This document shows, piece after piece, positions 55,006 through 63,774 of a DNA stretch of 64,000 nucleotides. The notes beneath the pieces are model-generated. The model saw only the letters and a program-made list of their open reading frames with translations, was not told where the DNA came from and did no database searches. Position numbers and translations under genes: made by a program. Origin of the DNA: Parvularcula sp. (lineage in GTDB: Bacteria; Pseudomonadota; Alphaproteobacteria; Caulobacterales; Parvularculaceae); contig PAIP01000033.1 in the NCBI GenBank assembly GCA_002704915.1, forward strand, positions 26,323 to 90,322. The letters are read 5' to 3'. The first letter of the stretch is position 1. Every line of letters starts with the position of its first letter.

Positions 55006-57855
55006 ATGGCCCTCTTGAAAGAAACGGATTACGGCACGCCGAAGCCGAAGACCGATAAAAAGGTGACGGTTGAGATCGACGGCTTCAAGGTCGAGGTGGA
55101 GGAGGGCGCGAGCATCATGCGCGCCGCCCAGGAGATCGGCATTTCGATCCCGAAGCTCTGCGCCACCGACATGGTGAAGGCATTCGGCTCCTGCCGACTT
55201 TGTCTCGTCGAAATCGACGGCGTCAAGGGAACGCCGGCGTCCTGTACGACGCCCGTGCGCGAAGGCATGAAAGTCAGCACCCAGACGGATCGTCTGGCGA
55301 AGCTTCGCCGCGGCGTGATGGAGCTTTATATCTCCGACCATCCGCTCGATTGCCTTACCTGTTCCGACAATGGCGATTGCGAGCTGCAGGATATGGCGGG
55401 CGCCGTGGGCTTGCGTGAGGTGCGCTACGGCTATGAAGGCGAAAACCATCTCGACGACAAAAAAGACGTCTCGAACCCTTACTTCGAGTACGATCCGTCG
55501 AAATGTATTGTCTGTTCGCGCTGCGTGCGCGCCTGCGACGAGGTGCAGGGCACGCTGGCGCTGACCATCGAGGGCCGCGGTTTCAATTCCCGCGTCTCCG
55601 TGGGCGGCGCCAATTTCTTCGATTCCGAATGCGTTTCATGCGGCGCTTGCGTGCAGGCCTGCCCGACCGCGACCTTGCAGGAAAAGTCTGTCGTCGAACA
55701 TGGCGTGCCGGACCGCACGGTGCTGACGACCTGCGCCTATTGCGGGGTCGGCTGTTCCTTCAAGGCCGAACTCAAGGGCGACCAAGTCGTGCGCATGACG
55801 CCGCACAAGGACGGCAAGGCGAACCACGGGCACTCCTGCGTCAAAGGCCGTTTCGCCTGGGGCTATGCGACCCACAAAGACCGCATCACGAGCCCGATGA
55901 TCCGCGACAAGATCACCGATCCCTGGCGCGAGGTGAGCTGGGAGGAGGCGATTTCCTTCGCCGCCGAGAAGCTGAAAGGCATTCAGGCGAAACATGGCCG
56001 CAAGGCGATCGGCGGCATTACGTCGTCACGCTGCACCAATGAAGAAGTCTGGCTGGTTCAGAAATTGATCCGCGCCGGCTTCGGCAACAACAATACCGAC
56101 ACCTGCGCGCGCGTTTGTCACTCGCCGACCGGTTACGGCCTCAAACAGACCTTCGGCACGTCCGCCGGGACGCAGCATTTCGACAGCGTCGAGGAAGCCG
56201 ACGTCATTGTGGTGATCGGCTCCAACCCGACGGATGCGCACCCCGTGTTCGGCTCGCAGATGAAACGCCGCCTGCGCGAAGGCGCCAAGCTCATCATCGC
56301 CGACCCGCGCGTCATCGATCTCGTCAAGACGCCGCATATCGAAGCGGATTACCATCTGCAGCTTCAGCCCGGCACCAATGTGGCGCTGATCAACGCCTTT
56401 GCGCATGTGGTCGTCACCGAAGGCCTGGTGGACGAGAAATTCGTCGCCGAGCGTTGCGAGGAAGACTCGTTTGCCGAATGGCGGGAGTTCGCCGCCGATC
56501 CGGTGAACTCGCCGGAAAATGTCGAAAAAATCACCGGCGTTCCGGCGGAAGACATTCGCGCCGCGGCGCGGCTTTATGCAACCGGCGGCAATGGCGCGAT
56601 CTATTACGGCCTCGGCGTCACCGAACACAGCCAGGGCTCGACCATGGTCATGGGCATGGCGAACCTCGCCATGGCGACGGGCAATATCGGCCGACTTGGC
56701 GTCGGCGTGAATCCCATGCGCGGCCAGAATAATGTGCAGGGCTCCTGCGACATGGGCTCGTTCCCACACGAACTGCCGGGCTATCGTCCGGTGAGCGACG
56801 ATGCGGTGCGCGGCGAGTTCGAAAACGACTGGGGCGTCACGCTCGATGGGGAGCCTGGCTTCCGCATCCCCAATATGTTCGATGCGGCGATCGCCGGAAC
56901 ATATAAGGGCATGTATGTACAGGGCGAGGATATCGCCCAGTCCGACCCGAACACGCTTCACGTTGAAGAGGCGCTGCGGTCGCTGGAATGCCTCATCGTG
57001 CAGGACCTTTTCCTCAACGAGACGGCGCGTTTTGCGCATGTCTTCCTGCCGGGCACGTCCTTCCTTGAAAAGGACGGCACCTTCATCAACGCCGAACGCC
57101 GCATCAACCGCGTACGCCCGGCGATCAAGCCGCAGCAGGGCATGGAGGAATGGCGCATCACCGCCGCCTTGTCCGAGGCTATGGGCTATAAGATGCCTTA
57201 TAAAAACGCCTCGGAAATCATGGACGAGATTGCGCGTCTGACGCCCACTTTCTCTGGCGTTTCGTTCAAGATGCTCGACGAGAAAGGCAGCGTGCAATGG
57301 CCCTGCAATGAATCGGCGCCCGACGGCACGCCGGTCATGCATATCGGCGAGTTCGTGCGCGGCAAGGGCCATTTCGTTCTGACCGACTTCGTGCCGACCA
57401 CGGAGAAAACGAACCGCAAATTCCCGCTGATCCTGACGACCGGCCGCATCCTGTCGCAATATAATGTGGGCGCGCAGACGCGGCGCACCCAGAACAGCGA
57501 CTGGCATGACGAAGACGTGCTGGAGATTCATCCTTCCGATGCGGAAGCGCGCGGCGTTCAGGACGGGCACTGGGTCTCCATCGCCAGCCGCAAGGGCGAG
57601 ACCAGCCTCAGGGCGAAAATCTCCACCCGCGTGGCGCCGGGCGTCGTCTATACGACCTTCCACCACCCAGAAAGCGGGGCGAATGTGGTCACCACGGAAA
57701 ATTCGGACTGGGCGACGAACTGTCCGGAATACAAGGTGACGGCGGTGCAGATCACGCCGGCGAACCACAAATCGCAATGGCAGGAAGAATACGAAGCAAC
57801 GACGCCGGAGCTCCGCCGCATCCTGACGGAAGGCGTCGTAGAGCCTGCGGAATAG
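55006..57855 (+). CDS. fdsA: NAD-dependent formate dehydrogenase, alpha (molybdenum) subunit
   Basis: A 949-residue catalytic subunit. The N-terminal [2Fe-2S] domain (NuoG-like) is at 15-100 with FGSCRLCLVEID, a His-type cluster follows (DCLTCSDNGDCELQ), then two [4Fe-4S] ferredoxin motifs CIVCSRCVRACD and CVSCGACVQACP, and the bis-MGD domain opening with TTCAYCGVGCSF. The Mo-binding cysteine is in TCARVCHSPTGYG, where selenocysteine is found in E. coli FdhF; the following His is also conserved. It oxidises formate to CO2. An AAAGGAG site precedes ATG 55006. No fdsD gene follows. Confidence 0.97.
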   Translation: MALLKETDYGTPKPKTDKKVTVEIDGFKVEVEEGASIMRAAQEIGISIPKLCATDMVKAFGSCRLCLVEIDGVKGTPASCTTPVREGMKVSTQTDRLAKLRRGVMELYISDHPLDCLTCSDNGDCELQDMAGAVGLREVRYGYEGENHLDDKKDVSNPYFEYDPSKCIVCSRCVRACDEVQGTLALTIEGRGFNSRVSVGGANFFDSECVSCGACVQACPTATLQEKSVVEHGVPDRTVLTTCAYCGVGCSFKAELKGDQVVRMTPHKDGKANHGHSCVKGRFAWGYATHKDRITSPMIRDKITDPWREVSWEEAISFAAEKLKGIQAKHGRKAIGGITSSRCTNEEVWLVQKLIRAGFGNNNTDTCARVCHSPTGYGLKQTFGTSAGTQHFDSVEEADVIVVIGSNPTDAHPVFGSQMKRRLREGAKLIIADPRVIDLVKTPHIEADYHLQLQPGTNVALINAFAHVVVTEGLVDEKFVAERCEEDSFAEWREFAADPVNSPENVEKITGVPAEDIRAAARLYATGGNGAIYYGLGVTEHSQGSTMVMGMANLAMATGNIGRLGVGVNPMRGQNNVQGSCDMGSFPHELPGYRPVSDDAVRGEFENDWGVTLDGEPGFRIPNMFDAAIAGTYKGMYVQGEDIAQSDPNTLHVEEALRSLECLIVQDLFLNETARFAHVFLPGTSFLEKDGTFINAERRINRVRPAIKPQQGMEEWRITAALSEAMGYKMPYKNASEIMDEIARLTPTFSGVSFKMLDEKGSVQWPCNESAPDGTPVMHIGEFVRGKGHFVLTDFVPTTEKTNRKFPLILTTGRILSQYNVGAQTRRTQNSDWHDEDVLEIHPSDAEARGVQDGHWVSIASRKGETSLRAKISTRVAPGVVYTTFHHPESGANVVTTENSDWATNCPEYKVTAVQITPANHKSQWQEEYEATTPELRRILTEGVVEPAE

Positions 57856-57877
57856 AGATGTTTCGGGCGCCCTTACT

Positions 57878-58046
57878 CTTCCCCCGCCCCCGCGCCAAAA
57901 GGCGCGGATCTTGATGGTGCGCATACGCGCACGGGGGAAGTACCCGCGAAGCGGGGGATGGGGGCGGATGCAGCATACTCCCTCCGTCCATTCGCATCGC
58001 TTTCGCGATCGCGCCTGGACACCTCCCCCGCAGGCGGGGGAGGAGA
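57878..58046. repeat. Intergenic repeat cluster of GC-rich hairpins before fdhD
   Basis: The space between fdsA and fdhD contains several palindromic arms: CTTCCCCC near 57878 paired with GGGGGAAG at 57934-57941, CGCGCC-AAAA-GGCGCG around 57891-57906, TGCGCAT/ATGCGCA-like steps around 57918, and CCTCCCCCGC-AG-GCGGGGGAGG at 58023-58044. The sequence is unlike the REP element at 13962. The last arm lies so close to fdhD that it also provides GGAGGAG before ATG 58060. It may lower transcription into fdhD. Confidence 0.7.
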
Positions 58047-58059
58047 AACGCTGCGCTCC

Positions 58060-58851
58060 ATGACCAAATTCACCACGCACGGCTCGACGGCGCCGGTTGA
58101 GCGATCAATCGATGTGGGAAGCAATCATAAGTGGTCCGTGCCCACCGAAACGCCGGTCGCGTTCGTTTACAATAAGCGCAATTACGCCGTAATGCTGGCG
58201 ACGCCCGCCGACATGGAGGATTTCGCCGTAGGTTTCTCCCTGACGGAGCGCGTCGTCGACGCGCTGCAGGAGATCGACGCCGTCGACATTCACCAAAGCG
58301 CGCGGGGGATTGAACTGCATCTTTCCATCGCGCCGGAAAAGCTTGAGCGTCTCGATATTCGCCAGCAGCGGCGCAATCTCGTCGGCCGGGCGGGCTGCGG
58401 CGTGTGCGGTCTCGAAAACACCGAAACCTTTTTCGAAAAACTGCCTGCCGTTTGCGAAACGCCGGCCGACCTTGAAATGGACGCGTTAACGCGCGCGCTT
58501 GGCGATCTGCGTGCGCATCAGCCGTTGAATGCGGCGACGCGAACGGTGCATGGCGCAGCCTGGGCGACGCGGGACGGCGAGATCGCAACCGCGCGCGAGG
58601 ATGTGGGCCGGCACAACGCGCTCGACAAGTTGATTGGCGCGCTTGCGCGGGCGGAGACCGACATGACAACCGGTTTCGTCCTGATGTCGAGCCGCTGCTC
58701 CTATGAAATCATTGAGAAATGCGCGAGAGTGGGGATTGAGGCCGTGGCCAGCGTTTCGGGGCCCACGTCTTTCGCAATCGCAAAAGCGCAGGAGGCGAAC
58801 ATCAGTTTGTACTGCCGCGATGGAAAGACTTTTGTTCGCGCGGCCCCATAA
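58060..58851 (+). CDS. fdhD: Formate dehydrogenase accessory sulfurtransferase
   Basis: A 263-residue protein that transfers sulfur to the molybdenum cofactor of formate dehydrogenase. Marks: VPTETPVAFVYNKRNYAVML with the family start, DMEDFAVGFSLTERVV, and the catalytic cysteine loop RAGCGVCGLEN, then EDVGRHNALDKLIG and SSRCSYEIIEKCARVG, all typical of FdhD (FdsC). ATG 58060 aligns with the family start. A longer frame from 57958 would run through the hairpin repeat. It follows fdsA by 204 bp. Confidence 0.93.
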   Translation: MTKFTTHGSTAPVERSIDVGSNHKWSVPTETPVAFVYNKRNYAVMLATPADMEDFAVGFSLTERVVDALQEIDAVDIHQSARGIELHLSIAPEKLERLDIRQQRRNLVGRAGCGVCGLENTETFFEKLPAVCETPADLEMDALTRALGDLRAHQPLNAATRTVHGAAWATRDGEIATAREDVGRHNALDKLIGALARAETDMTTGFVLMSSRCSYEIIEKCARVGIEAVASVSGPTSFAIAKAQEANISLYCRDGKTFVRAAP

Positions 58852-58852
58852 A

Positions 58853-58869
58853 TGTATGCTATACATACA
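58853..58869. promoter_or_regulatory. Palindrome TGTATG-N5-CATACA upstream of fhs
   Basis: A perfect 6 bp inverted repeat with 5 bp spacer, directly after the fdhD stop and 43 bp before the formyl-tetrahydrofolate ligase start. The second arm overlaps a TACAAT-like -10 sequence, so a repressor bound here could block the promoter. The part CATACAAA also occurs at 22745-22752, before the AraC gene. Confidence 0.45.
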
Positions 58870-58912
58870 ATCTCAAAATAAGGGAGGGCCGGCGAGGCCG
58901 GCTTAAGATCGC

Positions 58913-60613
58913 ATGACGCAAGACAATTTGCCCGCGCCGGGCGCGCCCGATATCGAAATCGCCCGCGCCGCGACGATGGATCCCATCCTGCCGCTCGCGG
59001 AAAAGCGCCTCGGCGTGCCGCCTGAAGCGCTGGTGCCCTACGGCCATCACAAGGCCAAGGTGTCGCTCGACTATATCAACAAGGCCAAGGGCAATAAAAA
59101 AGGCAAGCTGGTGCTCGTCACCGCGGTGACGCCGACCCCGGCGGGCGAGGGCAAGACGACCACCAGCGTCGGCCTCACCGATGGGTTCAACCAGATCGGC
59201 GTCAACGCCATGGTGTGCCTGCGCGAGCCGTCCCTTGGCCCGTGTTTCGGGATGAAAGGCGGCGCCGCCGGCGGCGGGCGCGCCCAGGTCATCCCCATGG
59301 AAGACATCAATCTCCATTTCAACGGCGACTTTCACGCCATCACCTCGGCGCACTCCCTGCTCGCGGCGATGATCGACAACCATATTTACTGGGGCAATGA
59401 GCAGGATATTGATCCGCGCCGGGTCACCTTCCGCCGCGTCGTCGATATGAACGACCGTTCGCTGCGCAACATCGTCATCGGTCTGGGCGGTCCCGCAAAC
59501 GGCGTGCCGCGTGAGAACGGCTTTGACATCACTGTGGCGTCGGAAGTCATGGCGATCCTCTGTCTCGCCAATGACATCGAGGATCTGCGTGAACGCCTTT
59601 CAAAAATCATTGTAGCGCGCCGCCGCGACAAGACGCCGGTGACCGCGGGCGACATCGGCGCCGACGGCGCCATGGCGGTCTTGTTGAAAGACGCGCTGCA
59701 GCCAAATCTCGTGCAGACCATCGAACATAACCCGGCTTTCATTCATGGCGGGCCGTTCGCAAACATTGCTCATGGCTGTAACTCCGTGATGGCGACGAAA
59801 ACCGCCATGTCGCTGGCCGATGTGGTGGTGACGGAAGCCGGCTTCGGCGCCGATCTCGGCGCGGAGAAGTTTCTCGACATCAAATGCCGCCAGTCGGGGC
59901 TTTGGCCGGATGCGGTGGTGCTCGTCTGCACGGTGCGCGCCCTCAAGATGCAGGGCGGCGTCGCAAAAGCGGACCTCTCCCAGCCCAATGTAGCGGCCGT
60001 TGAAAAAGGCTCGGAGAACTTGAAGCGCCATATCTCGAACCTCAAGAAATTCGGACTGACGCCGACGGTGGCGATCAACCACTTCGTCGCCGATACCGAT
60101 GAGGAAGTGGCTGCGGTTAAGAAAATCTGCGCCGATCTCGGCGCCCGCGCGGAAATCGCCAAGCACTGGGCCGAAGGCGGCAAGGGCGCGGCGGATCTCG
60201 CCACCGCCGTGAAAGAGCGCCTCGACGAAGGCGGAACCTCGGCGAAATTTCTGTATGCGGATGATCTGCCGCTTGCAAAGAAAGTTGAAACCGTCGCGAA
60301 AGAGATTTACGGCGCGGCCGGCATCTCTCTCACTTCGGCCGCGGCGGCGAACTTCAAAGAGTTCGAAAAGCTCGGCTATGGCGATCTGCCTGTTTGTATC
60401 GCCAAAACGCAATACAGCTTCTCCACTGACCCGACCAATCTCGGCGCGCCGTCCGGGCACACAGTGGAGGTGCGTGAGGCGCGCCTTTCCGCCGGCGCCG
60501 GTTTTGTGGTCGCGGTCTGCGGCGACATCATGACCATGCCCGGCCTGCCGAAAAAACCGGCGGCGCTGGAAATCGGTCTCGACAAGAATGGCCAGATCGT
60601 CGGGCTCGCGTAA
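58913..60613 (+). CDS. fhs: Formate-tetrahydrofolate ligase
   Basis: A 566-residue cytosolic ligase that joins formate to tetrahydrofolate with ATP, giving 10-formyl-THF. The P-loop is [34 protein letters not shown] and VATEIMA-type regions ([15 protein letters not shown]) are typical; the C-terminal third has [17 protein letters not shown]. It returns formate from demethylation and LdpA-type cleavage to one-carbon metabolism. The start has a GGGAGGGCC run 22 nt upstream, which is far for a ribosome site. It follows fdhD on the same strand by 61 bp. Confidence 0.96.
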   Translation: MTQDNLPAPGAPDIEIARAATMDPILPLAEKRLGVPPEALVPYGHHKAKVSLDYINKAKGNKKGKLVLVTAVTPTPAGEGKTTTSVGLTDGFNQIGVNAMVCLREPSLGPCFGMKGGAAGGGRAQVIPMEDINLHFNGDFHAITSAHSLLAAMIDNHIYWGNEQDIDPRRVTFRRVVDMNDRSLRNIVIGLGGPANGVPRENGFDITVASEVMAILCLANDIEDLRERLSKIIVARRRDKTPVTAGDIGADGAMAVLLKDALQPNLVQTIEHNPAFIHGGPFANIAHGCNSVMATKTAMSLADVVVTEAGFGADLGAEKFLDIKCRQSGLWPDAVVLVCTVRALKMQGGVAKADLSQPNVAAVEKGSENLKRHISNLKKFGLTPTVAINHFVADTDEEVAAVKKICADLGARAEIAKHWAEGGKGAADLATAVKERLDEGGTSAKFLYADDLPLAKKVETVAKEIYGAAGISLTSAAAANFKEFEKLGYGDLPVCIAKTQYSFSTDPTNLGAPSGHTVEVREARLSAGAGFVVAVCGDIMTMPGLPKKPAALEIGLDKNGQIVGLA

Positions 60614-60649
60614 GCACGACTGCATCGATTGCTCCTTGTGAAGCTTTAT

Positions 60650-60776
60650 ACCCTCTCCCGCTGGCGGGAGAGGGTAAGGGTGAGGGTGGAAAGCCTGGAG
60701 GCCTTACCCGTAGCTGTGCTGATTCATACAAATTGCTCACCCTCACCCCCGGCCCCTCTCCCTCGAGGGAGAGGGG
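60650..60776. repeat. Intergenic REP-like element, two hairpins in inverted orientation
   Basis: The first arm is ACCCTCTCCCGC-TG-GCGGGAGAGGGT (60650-60675) followed by AAGGGTGAGGGTGG; the second is the 24 bp perfect palindrome CCCCTCTCCCTC-GAGGGAGAGGGG (60753-60776) preceded by CACCCTCACCCC. It is the same design as the element at 13962-14129. It fills part of the 429 bp stretch between fhs and moaA, and may end fhs transcription. Confidence 0.85.
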
Positions 60777-60925
60777 GATTCCTGCTGAACCGAGAAGGGG
60801 AATCTCCGATTGCGGTGGCGCTGACCGGCAGGCTTCGGAAGAGAGAACCAAGCCTCAAAAAACGCACCCCAAAAAGGCGAAAAACACCTCAAAAATGATG
60901 AATTCTTTCATATATCCCAGTGTTG

Positions 60926-60941
60926 GTGGATAGTTATCCAC
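60926..60941. promoter_or_regulatory. Inverted repeat GTGGATA-GT-TATCCAC, DnaA-box-like, before moaA
   Basis: A 7 bp perfect inverted repeat with a 2 bp centre. It includes TTATCCAC, eight of nine bases of the DnaA box. It lies 101 bp before moaA in the part of the fhs-moaA space not filled by the REP-like element; the rest (60780-60925 and 60942-61042) shows no gene, and I see no clear molybdenum-cofactor riboswitch. Confidence 0.4.
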
Positions 60942-61042
60942 GGCCCCGGCGCATGCCTTATGATTGTCCATGGCCGCCCAGAAAGCGCGGCTCTCCTGCG
61001 CCGGTTTTACGCGGCGCCTAACGGTATGATAGATATAAGCCT

Positions 61043-62041
61043 ATGAAATCATTGACTGACACATTCGGCCGCCAGATCACCTATCTGCGCCTTTCGGTGA
61101 CGGATCGCTGCGATCTGCGTTGCACTTACTGCATGGCGGAAGAAATGAAATTCCTGCCCAAGCGGGATGTGTTGTCGCTTGAAGAGCTCGAACAACTCGC
61201 CGGCGCTTTCATCGAACGCGGCGTCAAAAAGATCCGCATCACCGGCGGCGAACCGCTGGTACGCCGGGACATCATGACCCTGATGGCGCGGCTCGGCCGC
61301 CGCCTCGAGGCGGGCGACTTCGACGAATTGACGCTCACCACCAACGGCACGCAGCTATTCCATCACGCGGACGTGCTCGCCTCGCTTGGCGTCAAACGCA
61401 TCAATGTGTCCCTCGATACGCTGGACGATGCGAAGTTCGAAAAGCTGACGCGGCGCAATCGCTTGTCGCAGGTGTTGCGCGGTCTCGATGCGGCGCAGGC
61501 CGCAGGGCTGAAGGTCAAGATCAATACTGTGGCGCTGAAAGGCGTCAACGAAGACGAAATCGCGCCCATGATCGAATGGGCCCATGGCCGCGGCATGGAC
61601 CTGACGCTGATCGAAGTCATGCCGCTGGGCGAGATCGAGGAAGACCGCACCGATCAGTATCTCCCGCTGACGGCGGTCCAGGACAGGCTCGCCGAACAAT
61701 GGAGCCTGAGGCCGCTTGCCATGAAAACCGGCGGACCGGCGCGTTATGTGAAGGTGGAAGAGACCGGCGGCGTTCTCGGGATGATAACGCCGCTCACCAA
61801 TAATTTCTGCGCAGGCTGCAATCGCGTGCGCGTCACCTGCACCGGCGAGATCTATATGTGCCTCGGCCATGGCGACAAGATCGATCTGCGCGCGGCGATG
61901 CGCGGGGCTGATCCTCAAGCCGCGCTGGACGCGGCGCTGGACCGGGCGATGCTGAAAAAGCCTGAGCGCCATGCCTTCGATATTTCCAAGCGCGGCGCGG
62001 CGCCGGCGGTTTCCCGGCACATGTCGGTGACGGGAGGCTGA
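61043..62041 (+). CDS. moaA: GTP 3',8-cyclase (molybdenum cofactor biosynthesis protein A)
   Basis: A 332-residue radical SAM enzyme. The N-terminal [4Fe-4S] motif is CDLRCTYCMAEEMKFL, and the C-terminal cluster has FCAGCNRVRVTCTGEIYMC. The protein ends with the conserved Gly-Gly needed for activity. It makes 3',8-cyclo-dihydro-GTP, the first committed Moco step. No clear ribosome site precedes the ATG. It heads a six-gene moa/moe run, whose product is needed by the FdsA molybdenum subunit. Confidence 0.96.
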   Translation: MKSLTDTFGRQITYLRLSVTDRCDLRCTYCMAEEMKFLPKRDVLSLEELEQLAGAFIERGVKKIRITGGEPLVRRDIMTLMARLGRRLEAGDFDELTLTTNGTQLFHHADVLASLGVKRINVSLDTLDDAKFEKLTRRNRLSQVLRGLDAAQAAGLKVKINTVALKGVNEDEIAPMIEWAHGRGMDLTLIEVMPLGEIEEDRTDQYLPLTAVQDRLAEQWSLRPLAMKTGGPARYVKVEETGGVLGMITPLTNNFCAGCNRVRVTCTGEIYMCLGHGDKIDLRAAMRGADPQAALDAALDRAMLKKPERHAFDISKRGAAPAVSRHMSVTGG

Positions 62042-62044
62042 GCC

Positions 62045-62293
62045 ATGGCGCGCCTTCTCTTCTTTGGAAAGCTTGCCGACGCCGCTGGCGCGCGCCAACG
62101 GGACCTGCCGCTTGGCGACGCCCAGACCGTCGGCGATCTGGTCTCGGCGCTCGGAAAACAGGAAGCGGCGCTTGGCGCGGCGCTTCAGGAAAAGTCCGTA
62201 CGCGTCATTGTCAATGAGAAAATGGCGGCGCGCGATTCGGCGATCAGTGACGGAGACGAAATCGCCTTCCTGCCGCCAGTGAGCGGCGGTTAG
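62045..62293 (+). CDS. moaD: Molybdopterin synthase sulfur carrier subunit
   Basis: An 82-residue ubiquitin-like protein that ends in the required Gly-Gly (PPVSGG), which is thiocarboxylated and carries sulfur to MoaE. The core has FFGKLADAAGARQRDLPLGD and ISDGDEIAFLPPVSGG, typical of MoaD. It starts 3 bp after moaA ends. Four bases separate it from moaE, so the pair is made together. Confidence 0.95.
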   Translation: MARLLFFGKLADAAGARQRDLPLGDAQTVGDLVSALGKQEAALGAALQEKSVRVIVNEKMAARDSAISDGDEIAFLPPVSGG

Positions 62294-62296
62294 TCC

Positions 62297-62758
62297 ATGA
62301 TCCGCGTCTCGACAGACCCCTTCGATCCCGGCGCCGAGTTGTCCGCGTTTGAAAAAAGCGCGAACGGCGCAGGCGCGGTCGTCAGCTTTCTTGGTAAAGT
62401 GCGCGGGCGCGCGGGCGAGGGAGACGTCAAGGCGCTCTATCTCGAACATTATCCTGGCGTCACCGAACGCTCCATTGCGGAAATCGAGCGCCAAGCCCGA
62501 AAGCGCTGGGCGATTGACGACACGCTCATCATCCACCGGGTGGGAGAACTGAAGCCGGACGAGCCCATCGTCATGGTCTGCGTCGCCTCGGCCCACCGGC
62601 GCGAAGCCTTCGAGGCGGCGGATTTCCTCATGGATTATCTCAAAACCGAAGCCATGTTCTGGAAGAAGGAAATCCGTGAAGACGGCGCGTCGTGGATCGA
62701 ACCGCGAGAGGCGGACTATCGGGACGCCGCCCGCTGGAAAAGAGACGAGACAGAGTAA
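62297..62758 (+). CDS. moaE: Molybdopterin synthase catalytic subunit
   Basis: A 153-residue protein. Family marks are VVSFLGKVRGRAGEGDVKAL, LEHYPGVTERSIAEIE, HRVGELKPDEPIVMVCVASAHRREAF and FWKKEIREDGASWIE with the catalytic lysine. With MoaD it inserts two sulfurs in cyclic pyranopterin monophosphate to make molybdopterin. The stop overlaps the moaB start (TAATG). Confidence 0.96.
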   Translation: MIRVSTDPFDPGAELSAFEKSANGAGAVVSFLGKVRGRAGEGDVKALYLEHYPGVTERSIAEIERQARKRWAIDDTLIIHRVGELKPDEPIVMVCVASAHRREAFEAADFLMDYLKTEAMFWKKEIREDGASWIEPREADYRDAARWKRDETE

Positions 62759-63288
62759 TGCCCGGGATCAATGAAGAGCTTGAATTCAAACCCGTGCGCG
62801 TCGCGGTGCTGACCGTCAGCGACACCCGCACCAGCGCCAACGACACCTCGGGCGATATTCTCGCCCAGCGGATCGAGGCGGCGGGCCATCAGCTCGCGGG
62901 CCGCGATCTCGTGCGCGACGACATCGAAAGAATCCGCAGCGTCGTTTCCGGCTGGATCGACGACAGCCAGGTCGACGTCATCATCTCCACCGGCGGCACC
63001 GGGCTCACCGGCCGGGACGTGACGGTGGAGGCCGTGCGCCCGCTCTTTGAAAAAGAGATCGAGGGCTTTTCGGTGATCTTTCATCAGGTGAGTTATGAGA
63101 CCGTGGGCCTTTCGACGCTGCAATCGCGCGCCTGCGGCGGCGTCGTCAAAGGCACGTTTATTTTCTGCCTGCCGGGCTCCAATGGCGCGGTGAAAGACGG
63201 CTGGGACAAGGTGATTTCATATCAGCTCGATTCCCGGCACAAGCCCTGCAATCTCGTGGAATTGATGCCCCGTCTCATGGAAAAGTAA
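62758..63288 (+). CDS. moaB: Molybdenum cofactor biosynthesis protein B (MoaB/Mog family)
   Basis: A 176-residue molybdopterin-binding domain protein. VAVLTVSDTRTSANDTSGDI at the start, STGGTGLTGRDVTVEAVRPL as the MPT-binding loop and LPGSNGAVKDGWDKVI near the end fit MoaB and Mog equally. It likely adenylylates molybdopterin before metal insertion. ATG 62758 overlaps the moaE stop and removes 22 unlike residues of a longer frame. moaC follows without a gap. Confidence 0.93.
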   Translation: MPGINEELEFKPVRVAVLTVSDTRTSANDTSGDILAQRIEAAGHQLAGRDLVRDDIERIRSVVSGWIDDSQVDVIISTGGTGLTGRDVTVEAVRPLFEKEIEGFSVIFHQVSYETVGLSTLQSRACGGVVKGTFIFCLPGSNGAVKDGWDKVISYQLDSRHKPCNLVELMPRLMEK

Positions 63289-63771
63289 GTGACCAAGGAT
63301 CTCACCCATTTCGACGAGAAGGGCCGCGCGCGCATGGTCGACGTTTCGGCCAAGGCCGATACGGAACGCCGCGCTGTCGCGCAGGGCCGCGTCGTTTTCA
63401 CGGAAGACAGCTACAAAACAGTGCGTTCGGGCGGCGTCAAAAAAGGTGACGTGGCGAGCATCGCCGAACTCGCCGGGATCATGGGCGCCAAACGCACAAG
63501 CGATCTTATTCCTTTGTGTCACCCGCTGCCGATTACGGGGCTGAATGTGCGCATTGAACCGGATGACGCCGCGCACGCTTTTGTTGTCACCGCCCAAGTC
63601 AAGACGACAGGCAAAACCGGCGTTGAGATGGAGGCGCTGACGGCGGTCATGACCGCCTGCCTCACCATTTACGACATGGCGAAGGCGGTAGACAAATCTA
63701 TGGTCATTGAGGACGTAAAACTCATCGAAAAGTCCGGCGGCAAGTCCGGCGATTTCAGCCGTGAAGCCTGA
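63289..63771 (+). CDS. moaC: Cyclic pyranopterin monophosphate synthase
   Basis: A 160-residue protein. Start GTG 63289, directly after the moaB stop. Marks: THFDEKGRARMVDVSAKADT, IPLCHPLPITGLNVRIEP with the conserved His, VKTTGKTGVEMEALTAVMTACLTIYDM and KSGGKSGDFSR at the end. It acts on the MoaA product to give cyclic pyranopterin monophosphate. Confidence 0.96.
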   Translation: MTKDLTHFDEKGRARMVDVSAKADTERRAVAQGRVVFTEDSYKTVRSGGVKKGDVASIAELAGIMGAKRTSDLIPLCHPLPITGLNVRIEPDDAAHAFVVTAQVKTTGKTGVEMEALTAVMTACLTIYDMAKAVDKSMVIEDVKLIEKSGGKSGDFSREA

Positions 63772-63774
63772 GTC

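Noticed and set aside
56101..56150. Possible selenocysteine (in-frame TGA) at the Mo site of formate dehydrogenase
   Set aside because: The codon in CARVCHSPT is TGT (Cys), and the reading frame has no internal TGA.
56026..58080. 684-codon minus-strand frame opposite fdsA
   Set aside because: fdsA is certain from its cluster motifs; the antisense frame has no domain and runs through the intergenic repeat.
60780..61042. Molybdenum-cofactor riboswitch before moaA
   Set aside because: The leader has no set of paired stems that I could match to the Moco RNA motif; a covariance-model search would decide.
61355..62596. 413-codon minus-strand frame across moaA, moaD and moaE
   Set aside because: Crosses three well-supported genes on the other strand.
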